Positions 11,340-23,000 of a stretch of 64,000 nucleotides of DNA are shown here, piece by piece. Origin of the DNA: Nereocystis luetkeana (taxonomy: Eukaryota; Sar; Phaeophyceae; Laminariales; Laminariaceae); contig JARUPZ010000003.1 in NCBI GenBank assembly GCA_031213475.1, forward strand, positions 8,548,313 through 8,612,312, read 5' to 3'. Each line of letters opens with the position of its first letter. Within the stretch, counting starts at the first letter, position 1. The translations under genes and the position numbers were made by a program. The notes under the pieces are model-generated. The model had not been told where the DNA came from, searched no databases, and was given only the letters and a program-made list of their open reading frames with translations.

Positions 11340-11573
11340 TGACAACTACCTGGGCAACTATGGTTGGTTGTATATTAACAACTACCCGGGCCAGTAGTTG
11401 CCTGCAGACAGAGTTACTAGTAGTTGCCTGCGGACAACTATAACTATTCGTCCAGAATCGTGGGCAACTAGTTGCCTGCAGACAACTATTGGTTCAGAAT
11501 CGTGCGCAACTAGTTGCCTGTGAACAACTATCCGTCCAGAATCGTCGGCAACTAGTTGCCTGTAGACAACTAT
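11340..11573 (+). repeat. Satellite-border repeat, left flank
   Basis: About five units alternate AACTAGTTGCCTG(C/T)AGACAAC and (GGTTC or CGTCC)AGAATCGT(G/C)(C/G)GCAACTA. Each half is itself an imperfect inverted repeat (GTTGCCTG...CAGACAAC). The last unit abuts the first 37-bp satellite unit at about 11,574 without a gap. Confidence 0.75.
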
Positions 11574-13632
11574 CCTTTTCTATGATCGTTGAACGATCCT
11601 TTTCAACGATCCTTTTTTGTGATCGTTGAACGATCGTTTTGAAGGATCCTTTTCTATGATCGTTGAACGATCCTTTTCAACGATCCTTTTTTGTGATCGT
11701 TGAACGATCCTTTTGAAGGATCCTTTTCTATGATCGTTGAACGATCCTTTTCAACAATCCTTCTTTGTGATCGTTGAACGATCGTTTTCAACGATCCTTT
11801 TTTACGACCGTTTAACGATTTTTTATAACGATCCTTTATTACGATAGTTGAACGATCCTTGTCTACAATTCTTTTTAATGATCGTTGAACGATCTTTTTG
11901 AACGATCCTTTTCTATGATCGTTGAACGATCGTTTCACCGATCTTTTTTCCTGATCGTTGATCGATCGTTTTGAAGGATCCTTTTTGACGATCGTTGAAC
12001 GATCCTTTTCAACGATCCTTTTCTATGATCGTTGAACGAGATTCTAACGATCCTTTTTCCCGATCGTGGAACGATCGTTTTCAAGCACCCTTTTCTATGA
12101 TCGTTGAACGATCCTTTTCAACGATCCTTTTTTGTGATCGTTGAACGATCGTTGTAACGATCATCTTTTCCAATCGTTGAACGATCCTTTTGAACGATTG
12201 TTTAGTTCCCGATCGTTGAACGATCCTTTTCAACTATCCTTTTATGTGATCGTTGAATGATCCTTTTGAACGATCCTTTTTTCCGAACGTTCAACTATAT
12301 CCTTTTCAACGATCTTGTTTTTCCGATCGTTGAACGATCCTTTTGACCGATCCCTTTTGATGATAGTTGAACGATCCTTTTGAACGATCATTTATTCCGA
12401 TCGTTGAACGATCCTTTTGAACGATTATTTTTTCAAATCGTTGAACGATCCTTCAGAACGAATGATTTTAACGATCCTCTTTTATGATAGTTGACCGATC
12501 CTTTTAAACGATCCTTTTTTTTGATCGTTCAACAAACGTTTTTACCGATTGTTTTCAACGATCCTTTTTTCCGATCGTTAAAGAATCTTTTTAAACGATC
12601 CTTTTTTCCGATCGTTGAACGATCCATGTCAACGATCATTTTTTGTGATCGTTGACCGATCCTTTTGAACAATCTTTTTTTCTGATCATTGAACGAACCT
12701 TGTGAACGATCCCTTTTGATGATCGTTGAACGATCCTTTTCTACGATTCTTTTTGATGATCGTTGAACGATCGTCATTTTCTATGATCGTTGAACGATCG
12801 TTGAAACAATCTTTTTTCCTGATCGTTGAACGATCGTCATTTTCTATGATCGTTGAACGATCGTTGAAACAATCTTTTTTCCTGATCGTTGAACGATCGT
12901 TTTGAAGGATCCTTTTTTATGATCGTTGAACGATCCTTTTCACCAACCCTCTTTTGTGATCGTTGAACGATCGTTTTGAAAGATCCTTTTTTATGATCGT
13001 TGAACGATCCTTTTCAACGATCCTTTTCTATGATCGTTGACCGATCGTTTTAACGATTTTTTTCCGATCGTTGAACGATCGTTTTGAAGGATCCTTTTTT
13101 ATGATCGTTGAACGATCCTTTTCAACGATCCTCTTTTGTAATCGTTGAACGATCGTTTTGAAGGATCCTTTCTTATGATCGTTGAACGATCGTTTTGAAG
13201 GATCTTTTTCTATGATCGTTGAACAATCCTTTTCAACGATTCTTTTTTGTGATCGTTAAACGATCGTTTTGAAGGATCCTTTTCAATGAGCGTTGAACGA
13301 TCCTTTTGAACGACCTTTTTTTGTGATCGTTGAACGATCCTTTTGAAGGATCCTTTTCTATGATCGTTGAACGATCCTTTTCAACAATCCTTCTTTGTGA
13401 TCGTTGAACGATCCTTTTTTCCGACCGTTAAACGATTTTTTATAACAATCCTTTATTACGATCGTTGAACGATCGTTTTAACAATCTTTTTTTCCGACCG
13501 TTGAACGATTCTTTTCAAAGATCCGTTTTTCCGATCGTTGAACGATCCTTTCTACGATTTTTTTTCATTATCGTTGAACGATCGTTTTGAAGGATCTTTT
13601 TCTATGATCGTTGAACGATCCTTTTAACAAAA
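11574..13632 (+). repeat. 37-bp satellite, left array (about 55 units)
   Basis: Each unit starts with the palindrome GATCGTTGAACGATC (7-bp arms, one-base centre), followed by a CTTTT(C/G)AACGATCC or CTTTTGAAGGATCC half-site and a T-rich link. Starts at 11,584, 11,621 and 11,658 show the 37-bp period. Units diverge by 10-20 percent by eye. The minus strand of the unit has no stop in any frame, and since 37 is not a multiple of 3 it reads as a basic 37-residue peptide repeat (KRSFND, KRIVQRS, EKDRSTI). Confidence 0.92.
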
Positions 13633-13814
13633 ACATTTTTTATTTGCCTTCTGACAATGTACAGGGCGTTATCCATTCAAAATGAAAAAGCTGACATAAT
13701 TCATCGAATACCACTAACTTCATCGAACCAATTCTCCTTCCCTGCGTGTACTCACTTGCACCCCCGCCATTTACCGAGATATTTTACCTACTATGTATCT
13801 GTACGCCACGCTTC

Positions 13815-16800
13815 CTACTCCGCATCTACATTCCACCCCCACGCCATGGGAAGTAGTCCTCCCTCCTCCTCCCTTCTCCCCCTGGCGGCCTGGCGGTCTC
13901 GCAGGGCGAGCTTATATCGGTGCACTCTACGCGAGATCGCGACCTGGGTAGTCACCGATATGACCTCGAAAAGGTGCTCCTTACAAACCCGTTTTCTTGC
14001 TAAAGATCCCCCGTCCGTTCTTCCAACGATGCTCGCCGCCAGCTGGTCGATGAAATCGCTACCTTCCTTCCCGAGGCGTCCAAAGCTTTCCACCGCGAGG
14101 GTGACAAGTTTATGGCTGCGCTCGTCGAAGGACACTTGTCCTGCACGAGCGTAGTGGTTGCGCTTTCGCGCCTCAGAAGTGGAAGCGGCTGAACCGTCTC
14201 GATCAGCGCTGCCAGCCCGCATGTGGACCCTCGCTTGGGGGTCTGCATGCGTGACGTCGAGGAGTATCGCCTTGTTGCGGTACTCTGACGACGTAGCGTC
14301 TCGGAGGCCTCCCCTTTCTATCACTATGTCCATGCGGAGGTTTCTATCGGCGTTGAAGGGCGCTCCGCTTTCCATTTGGTGGCGGATGGACAACCGCTTA
14401 ACGGTGCGAGACAGCGCGTGGACTAGCGGCGGATGCTGGTTATCCTGTGCCCGTGCTCGGTGGCATGTACGCGCGTGACGTGTGGTGACATCCGTCGCTT
14501 CGCAGCAGGGGCACCTCGCCGCTATGGGCTCCTCCATTCCCAGGAAGCGCCGTCCCATAGACACGAACTCAGAAACCGGTATGATACGTGCCATGTCCAC
14601 GGGCCTTGCACTCAAACAGGCGACTGCGCCTGGTCCCGATAGGCTCCGTTGCCGAGCCTTGGCAAGACCTCTGGTTTCCGCCCCCCCGAACACGTCGTCC
14701 CGATCCGACGGGTCTGCTACCTCGGGGAGCTGGTCCAGAGAAGCAACGTACCGTTGGTACCGTACCCGGTTGATCTGCTGCCCCAGCTTGTATTGCGCCG
14801 TTTGGGAGCTAATCGTTTGGGCGTCATGCGCCGGCAGTACCTCCACATCATACTGTTCTGTCCCTCCTTCCTCGCTTGCGCGGAACGCCCTGTTCCGCCA
14901 ACTTTCCGGGATTACGTTTGCCATTGCCTCCTCCGATACCCCATGGATATCGCGAAGGTCCCTGACGCTGCTCCATATGCGGCGAACGAGGTCCGAATTG
15001 GGCAACGCCCTTCGGACTTTTTCCCCTAATGGACCGGAGAGGTCGACGAAGGCCTCTGGCACCGTCGCCACTAAGCTCCCGATGGACGCTGACATTCTCC
15101 TTGATTCAGCCGACGACAGTCCAAACCCCCCGGCCCCTGTGGAGAGGCTCGCCTGCGCTTTCCGGTGCGGCTGTAGCGTCAACCGGTTCGCCGGGCATCC
15201 GTCCGCAAAGAACGGCGTTTCGTCCGCTGTCCCTGGAAGCTCGAGAAGGCGCTCGAGCATCGACATTGCGCTAGGGTCTGCCCGCTGACACGCGGGTAGT
15301 GACAGCTCCGGGTCCATTACCCGCTCAATGTAGGAGGTCCGCTGCACCATTGAACTGGTGGCGATGAGGTTCGCCGACTGTTCGTCCGGCATACGCGGCA
15401 GGATGCGCGCGAGTTGCTCTGCTCCCCCATCTCGGACTATCTCCACGGCGCTGTTCACCGCGAATGCATCAGTGCCTATGGGCACGCCAACCACCTTTAC
15501 CCCACCCCCTTCCGCAATGCGAACACCGATGCCCCTCAGAAGTGCTATCTCTTCGGACGTAGGCATATGCCCTTTGGGAGGCAAAGCAACCGTCTTTCTG
15601 GGGTTAATGGCAATGCCTTTTTCGCACAGCTCGTGCTGGAGAAAGGGCACTACTCTCATCGTGTCCGGTGTGATCTCTGACATACCGATGCTGATGTCAT
15701 CGAGGTAGGCAAAGGCTTCAACACCCCGGGGTTCGAACTCCTCACGGACCCGCTTGAGTATTGGCAGAGGTGGCATGCAGAACAGCGCCGGGCCCATGGC
15801 ATCCCCTTGCTGCATGCCACTGGAACAGTCAATTTTGCGCCGCTCCCCCTAATCCATCTGGAAGAACGTAGGGGCGGGCCTCTCGCCGTAGCATTTAGCA
15901 ATGAACGGCGTGAGCGTGGGCACGCAAGTGGCCGCCTCGGCAAGTACTGCCGTCCGCTTTACAGTGTTGAAGGCGTTGGGACAGTCAGTTAGGATGAGCC
16001 AGTTTCTTGCCTCATGGTGCACCCGAGCGCGTAGAGCTACCTGCTCCACCCCCCCTCGAACCCCTACCCCAAACTGCCTTGCCTCACGATTTATCTCTTC
16101 CAGCCGTTGCCGCCACTGCCGCATCGTCCCAGCTGCGAGAAGTCGTCTCCATGTCATACCTACACATACGGGTCGACATTTTTCCCCCCAGGCAGTGAGG
16201 TTGGACTGCAAGAAGAGCTGCCAGAATTCCGGCGGGAATACACCGGGGTCGTCGAATATCCGCCTCCAAAGGGCCTCGATGCTAGCTCCAAATTTCTCGC
16301 GACCGAAGCCGGTCCTGATGATCGACTGCAGGTGTGAGAAGCGTAGACCGTCACTCCCCGCGCCTGATTACGCATTTCGGGAGTTGATGATGTCGAGGGC
16401 CACCTGCGAATCGAACTCTTGCTCTGGACGCCAGTTGGGAACACTCCCTTCCTCCGGTTCCGTAGAGCTTGCTGCCACCGTTGCCACTGCCGACTCGGAG
16501 ATGGAGGCACTGTCTTCCCCCGGGAATTTGGCTTTCACCCGCTCCCATGTCACCTCGTCGCCGGGCGCTCGAGCTTCCGCGAGAAGACCGCGTGCTGCCA
16601 CCGAAACCCCGCCCGAGTGGCGACAGGCTGACGACGCTCTCTCGTACTTAGCCGCGTCTGTGGCTTCGTAGGTTGGCCCCCTGCGCCGTGTCGATGCTCG
16701 ACTGGTGTACTCCATCAACCACGGGAGAACAAGCGTGATGTCACCACGTTCGACGGACGCGAATCTCTCGCGTCGCTTCACGCGGCTGTCCTGCGAGCGT

Positions 16801-17642
16801 AGCAGTGCTGGCACTATGTACCACAGCTTGATGGCCCTCAGGAGCGAACTCGGCGTCTCGGAGTGTCTGTTTGGCCTATGCGCTCCGAGGGCGTGGTTCA
16901 GGAAACCGAGCACGTGGGTGAGAAGCTTGGCATGGACAGTAGCTAGCCCCAGCTGCACCTTAACAACGGTGATGAAACGTTGTTGGAGATGCTCGAGAGA
17001 AACATCATCGAGTGGCCCTGCTATTCCTAACGAATTCTGGTCCCACGGGTAACAAAGCTCTTCCCCCCGTTCATCGTAGTTGTTGTCCGGCCTTGCTCCA
17101 AGTCCTGCGACCGTAACCCGGAGTCCAGGATCAGCCTGAACTGCTGCATCCAGTGATTCCCGTCTCCCATGGCGGGCTGTGCACCCTCGTGTAGCGCAAA
17201 TGAGGTGTGCGTGTGACCCACTCCTTCGAATAGCTTCCACCACACACCGCGCGTGCATAACGTGCTGGTTTCCACATGGCAGCCCTACCACTCGGTGCCC
17301 CCGAGCAACTGCCGCTCGGCATCCCCCGCACATCACGCCGTCTTGACTGGTGCCAATGGATGCACGGAGTCGCCCTACGCCCCCCGATGCTGATCCTCCC
17401 CCCTCGCCTGGGGAGTTCTCTCTCTTCGCCACCTCCCCCTCTCGATCCAGGATCCGAACGAAGCTCGCTGCCCCCTCTCGATCCGGGCGTCGGGGACGAC
17501 TCGCTGCCCCCTCCCGGTTCAGGGACCGAGGGTGGCTCACTGCCGCCGGGTCGATATATTCTTCCCCGGTTCGTGACGGCCTCTCTCCCAGTGCTTGTCG
17601 CTCGGGACCCCCTCCTAGACCCACGCGGTCGACCTCGTCCAC
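13815..17642 (-). pseudogene. Retrotransposon ORF2: zinc finger, reverse transcriptase, endonuclease (two in-frame stops)
   Basis: One minus-strand frame runs 17,642 to 13,815, broken only by TAA at 16,370-16,368 and TAG at 15,851-15,849. In order it has a linker; a RING-like finger near 17,300-17,190 (CGGC, then C-x3-H-x2-H-x2-C, then C-x4-C); a helical region with KLWYIVPALL; the RT core with first aspartate in LTDCPNAFNTV, then QQGDAMGPALF and the catalytic FAYLDDISIGM; a CPCC...H...C finger near 14,500; and RMDIVIERG...AILLDVT, an endonuclease-like D...DVT motif. The last part resembles RTs described from protists and algae that end in such a nuclease (family knowledge). The stops fall inside conserved RT sequence, so they are damage, not domain ends. 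Confidence 0.85.
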
Positions 17643-18680
17643 CTCCTTTGCCCCCCCCCCTCCCTGGCTGCGCTACCAGGTTCAGAGGAAGTATTCCCAG
17701 CTATTGCTGGGGTGGCGCCGGATGGTGTCAGGGGGACCCCCAAGCGTCCCGAGGGCGTGACATTCCTGTCTCTGGCTGTTTGAAGGTTTGCCATCGCTAC
17801 TACAACAGCATTTCTCTGATCCACCTGCCCCCCTATCCGCGAGTCACCCTCCGACGCCAGGGCTTCTCCTCCCGGTGGTGTCGTTTCGGCCTCCGGGGGC
17901 AGAGGCCGCGCAGCGCTTGGACAGGAACCTCCAACATTTGCCTCCATTCCACCTTGGCCGCCCTCGCGCGAGGGCGATTCGCTTCCAGTTGATCTAGGGG
18001 ACGTTGCCGCCGCAAATGTTGCAGAGACGGTACTGGGCCTTGCTTGAAGGATCTCCACTTGTCCCGCTAGCGCGGCATCCCTACCCCCCTCGGTGTGACG
18101 GCTTCTTACGGCACTCCCAGCAGCTCCTCCCTGCTCCACCTGCCCCCTAGTTTGCGGACCGCTCTCCGCCGCCGGGACCGTTCCCTCCGTTGTGGACACC
18201 GCCGCTGTCGGAAAAGGAGGCAAATCGTCCCCTGCCTCCAACGCGTTTTGGGCCCCGGGGGTCCACTCTGCCGTCGGAAGAGGAGTTAGCGCATCACCTC
18301 CTTCCCGCACGTTTAGTACCCCGAGGGTGCACCTGGCCAGGGCTGTGCTGGATGTTGTCCGGGGGGTCCCCACTTGTCCCGCTGACGTATCGTCCCTGTT
18401 CCCCGTGGTCTGACGGTCCTCTGTGGCATTTCCAGCAGTGCCGCCCTGATCGTTCTGCCCCCCTATTAACGGCCCGCTCTCCAGCGCCTGACCTGCCCCT
18501 CCTGGCGTGTCCGCCACTGCCGTCGGAAAAGGAGGCACCACGTCACCTGCCTCCAATGCATTTCGGACCCCTAGGGTCCACCTAGTCAGGCGTTCCTTCC
18601 ATTCGGCATGTAGGCCTGCCAGAAACTCTTGGGCTTGTGGTGCGATGTAGATCCTCCGATTTGGGAGTCGGAGCCTGAAG
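17615..18680 (-). CDS. Retrotransposon ORF1, repetitive low-complexity protein
   Basis: The frame is open from the satellite edge (18,680) to a stop at 17,615 and overlaps ORF2 by 28 bases in another frame. It starts after the satellite with GFRLRLPNRRIYIAPQ and a LHAEWKERL helix. It then has three diverged repeats of roughly 90 residues, each with a LEAGDxxPPFPTA-like start, a GGQxDQGG(T/A)A core and an AGQVG end. There is no ATG near the start; the longest track start is TTG at 18,556, so the real N-terminus is unknown and upstream satellite codons are also open in this frame. A run of about 10 C (plus strand) near 17,651 lies just before the ORF2 overlap, so a slippage indel could have split one longer protein. 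Function is not known. Confidence 0.55.
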
Positions 18681-18682
18681 CC

Positions 18683-19826
18683 TTTTTTCCGATCGTTGAA
18701 CGATCGTTTTGAAGGATCCTTTTCTATGATCGTTGAATGATCCTTTTCAACGATCCTTTTTGGGATCGTTGAACGATCGTTTTGAAGGATCCTTTTCTAT
18801 GATCGTTGAACGACCCTTTTCAACGATTGTTTGTTCCCGATCGTTGAACGATCGTTTAAACGATTCTTTTTTCCGACCGTTGAACGATTCTTTTCAAATA
18901 TCCGTTTTTCCGATCGTTGAACGATCCTTTTCCACGAATATTTTTAATGATCGTTGAACGATCTTCTCGAACGATCTTTTTGAACGATCCTTTTCTATGA
19001 TCGTTGAACGATCGTTTCAACGATCTTCTTTCCGATCGTTGAACGATCGTTTTGAAGGATCCTTCTACATGATCGTTGAACGATCCTTTTTAACGATCCT
19101 TTCTTTGATCGTTGAGCGATCGTTTTAACGATCCTTTTTTCCGATCGTTGAAGGGTCGTTTAGAAGGATCCTTTTCTATGATCGTTTAACAATCCTTTTC
19201 AACGATCCTTTTTTGGGATCGTTGAAAGATCGTTTTGAAGGATCCTTCTTTATGATCGTCGAACGATCCTTTTCAACGATCCTTTTTTGAGATCGTTGAA
19301 CGATCGTTTTAACGACCCTTTTTTCCGATCGTTGAACGATCATTTTCAACGATTGTTTGTTCCCGATCGTTGAACGATCCTTTTTTAACAAACCTTTTAT
19401 GTGATCGTTGAACGATCCTTTTCAACTATCTTTTTTTCCGAACGTTCAACGATTCTTTTCAACGATCTTTTTTTCCCGATCGTTGAACGATCCTTTTGAC
19501 CGATCCCTTTCGATGATAGTTGAACGATCCTTTTCAACGATTATTTTTTTCGAACGTTGAACGATCCTTTTGAACGATTATTTTTTTAAATCGTTGAACG
19601 ATCCTTCAGAACGAATGATTTTAACGATCCTTTTTTATGACAGATGACCGATCCTTTCGAACGATCCTTTGTTTCGATCGTTCAACGATCGTGTTTACCG
19701 ATTGTTTTCAACGATCCTTTTTTCCGATCGTTAAACAATCTTTTTAAACGATCCTTTTTTCCGATCGTTGAACGATCCATGTCAACGATCCTTTTTTGTG
19801 ATCGTTGAACTATCCTTTTCAACTTA
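18683..19826 (+). repeat. 37-bp satellite, right array (about 30 units)
   Basis: Same unit and orientation as the left array. It begins with a T-run and CCGATCGTTGAACGATCG at the retrotransposon edge and ends at about 19,826, where the CAACTAG border units resume. Variant units missing one base of the palindrome, or with GAAGGATCC half-sites, occur in both arrays, supporting one original array. Confidence 0.92.
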
Positions 19827-20000
19827 TTGGTTCAGAATCGTAGGCAATTTGTTGCCTGTAGACAACTATTGGTTCAGAATCGTGTTCAACAAGTTGTCTG
19901 CAGACAACTATTGGTTCAGAATCGTGCGCAACTAGTTGCCTGTAGACAACTATTCGTCCAGAATCGTGTGCAACTAGTTGTTTGCAGACAACTAGCGGGT
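19827..20000 (+). repeat. Satellite-border repeat, right flank
   Basis: Four units of (GGTTC or CGTCC)AGAATCGT...CAACTAGTTG(C/T)(C/T)TG(C/T)AGACAACTA, same strand sense as at 11,340-11,573. Satellite plus border repeats thus form one bracketed structure of about 9 kb with the retrotransposon in the middle. Confidence 0.75.
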
Positions 20001-23000
20001 AACTAAGTTAGTTGTTAGTTAAAGTTATACAGGGTATGAACTTGTATCTACGCCCGACCTCGGTGGTCTCCAAAAACATCACAACGAAATATCATCACAC
20101 ATCAGACGCACCTCGAGAGCTATACTTCACTCCAAACAGAAGTTGGTTGACCGTTAGTTGCATCAGCACAGAGAGTCAAAGAACAACAGGTTACAGCGGA
20201 ACCCATCCAAACAGCAACAGGCAGCAGGCAAGTATAGCCTGGGAGTATAGCAAACCTCTCGTTTATCGCGCAGGTATTCGTTGCGTGGGGCGCAGGGTGG
20301 GGGGAGCAGGGGCATGTGCGACCCTATGCTTTTGTCGCTCCAGATCAAGGATAACATGAACACAGCAAACCTTTTTCCTTTAAGCGAGGACGAAGGGGGT
20401 AGAATTGTTCAACCACCTTGTGTTGTCAACTTGGCGGAAACAAATCTGTAGTAACCCATTGTCGAGGATGGGAACGGGTGGCTCCGTTTTTGCCCGTCGT
20501 GTTCTGCTAGTCGCTTGCGTGTTTCCTGCTATGCGAACCTTACCTCTTAACGTAGCAGCACATGAACCACCTGTGCGCAGCCGGTACGCTGGAAGGGTTG
20601 CCGTGTTCGTATTTTTCTCTGCTGCCACACCGAGCTGGACACAACGCGTATGATTGCCCAAAGGCTCAAGGCAACGCTAGATCAGAAGGCTGAGCGTGGA
20701 GACTACGGCTGCAACAGGTGCGTAGACGTATATCGTTCAGCACCCGATCCTGCTGATACCACCTGTCGTCTTGGAACAAAGATTCGTTTCACATGCTGTT
20801 GGCGGGGCACGATTATGCGAAGGAAATTTTTATTCAGTATCATTCCTGATTGTATATTGTTTCCCCTCGAGTTCGAAATCACGAGACTTATTGCAGCAGT
20901 ACTCGTAGACCACAACCGTAACGTATTGGAGCATGCCTGCCTCGTGACCGAACAACAAGTGCCGTCCACATTCCAGCAACCCGCACATGTTGGCGATAGT
21001 ATCAGTCAACCTTCTGCGCGAGATTCTCGCAAGGAGAGCTGCTTCAACTGTGGTATAGGGTATACGTACTTATTTACAGTAAGCCCAACAGCCCGGCAAG
21101 CAGCAGAAGAGTTACTGCTGTACTGTACTCGTACCATATATGTTCGGCACCAGCATACCTACTCAAACATGCGGCAAACAGCTACGCAGCAGCATAGCTC
21201 ACAAGTACACAGTCGCAAGCGCTATCACACCTATTTTATACATTCCTGCAGTGCACGTATTCATACATAAAGCAGCAGCACAGCGAAAAAGTGTAGGTAT
21301 CCGGCAATGATCCAGTCATCTTTATTTGTGGCATTCTTCTTTGAGCCCCGACAGGGTGCCAACGCACATTACCGGCTGGCCGCCGCTGAGTTCCGCGCTA
21401 TGACACGTGCTGTAATGACTATAGCTGGATGAAGGTGGGCTTCGCCCGCCGGGTCAGGGAGCGGAACAACCGGTGACGTAGAGTCGATCATCCATCCATG
21501 GAGCAAATCCAGACCAACGGCGTGGTCCAGCCGACGGAGTAAACGTCGTATACATGATACGGCAATTGCTTATGACTGACATAGCTTGCAAACCTTTATG
21601 TCATACATTCTGAAAGAGTAGTGATTAACGCTGGCCCAATGTAATCGTGATTGCTAAATTTGCTCAACACTACACACTACAACTACGAACAAACAAACAT
21701 AATAACCGTGACTGATACAAAACCAAGACTACTACTGTTGAAAGGCTGCTGTTGTATCATACGTCTCATGACATGTCTGATAGCGATTTTGCCGTGAGAT
21801 ATACCGTGATTGGGTATCCTGCAGAACACTGCGCACAACTACTGTGCAGTGCATTACCGACATCCAACACACACTGGAACACCGTGGCCGGGGCAAGGCA
21901 AAGTTGCTTTGATAGGTGGGGTTGCACAACCCGCGGCTGTTTTTATTTTATGAAGTATGTAAAATACTAATTTGTTGTTGTAAAATCTGGAAGAATGCCT
22001 GGCAGGAGGTTCACGGTAAACCGTGTAGAATTTGTTATCATGGCGAATAAACGCAATACCAGGTTATCGCCCGGTCCTTTGAGATCGTGTTCGCATATAC
22101 GTGCCTGAGGACCCGAGAATAACACCTGTACAACAACAAAGCCCACATCCACCAGCATGCATGCGAGATCGCACAGAGCTGGGTCTAGACCCCAACGCCA
22201 TGCGTCACGACGTTGCGGCGGCTACCCTGCGTTCTCCGCAATATGTTGTTGTAGCGGCTGCTGCTCGACGTAGAAGCGGCGATAGCATGACACAAGGTTT
22301 CAGACTCATTTCATGAGTATACCGAGCTGCGGTCTCCTTGTACTTCGGTTGTACTCTAGGCCATTCCGGCTTCGTACTCCTCCTGCCAATATTTTAAAAC
22401 AAAGCAGACTCACCCCACAAGGTTGCCGAGCTGTATTTCATTCGTACGCTACGAATCCCAACCGCAGTAGTAGTGGCGAAATGGGCAGAATCGGTAGCGG
22501 CAGCAACAATATCCGCATCAGCAGGAACTCCGGCCAATCACACGTCGCGTCGTTCGGGCGTGCCGCCCTTGTGGATTGGGCATCATATCGGCGTACGTCG
22601 GTTTCCGTCGCCGACAATGGGTGTGATTGAACCTGTGGGCGATAGACCCCTCCTGGTGGGCAGGTACATGAGCAGTACCCTGCAGCCCCTATAGAGAAAG
22701 GGCACACACAGCAAACTAAACATGCGCCTTAAAGTAGCTGATCGGGAAGCTTAGAGACTTGGATGGGGTAAAAGAACGGGACAACCCGGGAGCGCATCCA
22801 AGAGGGCGGGATCGCGGGATCCCTGTCATTTGTACAGGGAGAGAGGCAAAGCGTATTAGCTCGGGTTAAGGAGTACTTCGTGATGGAAATCCAGCTGCGT
22901 GATCTGGTGCCAGACATGCGCCAACGCGGCAACGTGCTGCTTCTAGACGCAGAAAGCATAACAAGTTCTCGCGAAGTGGTATTTGCCTGCGTTGTGCTCC

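Larger units (their letters stand above)
13633..18682 (-). mobile_element. RLE-type non-LTR retrotransposon inside the satellite
   Basis: A non-satellite block of about 5.05 kb separates two satellite arrays of the same orientation. On the minus strand it carries a low-complexity ORF1 and a second frame with RING-like finger, reverse transcriptase, CCHC-type finger and a PD-(D/E)XK-like endonuclease. No long terminal repeats are seen. Both junctions lie in the T-rich link of a satellite unit (GATCCTTTT on the left, TTTTTTCCGATCG on the right), as expected for insertion into one preferred position. The 3' untranslated part is about 180 bases (13,633-13,814). Two in-frame stops show the copy is inactive. 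Confidence 0.8.

Noticed and set aside
11654-11938. 94-codon minus-strand frame KRSFND...KRIVQRS as a protein gene
   Set aside because: It is the translation of the stop-free satellite unit cycling through three frames; similar frames occur wherever the array is intact.
11574-13632. Regular 37-bp repeats resembling a CRISPR array
   Set aside because: There are no unique spacers between repeats; units are head to tail, diverged, and set in eukaryotic DNA with introns. It is a satellite.
13857-15708. Plus-strand frames up to 268 codons across the retrotransposon
   Set aside because: They are shadows of the minus-strand RT frame, which carries the recognisable motifs.
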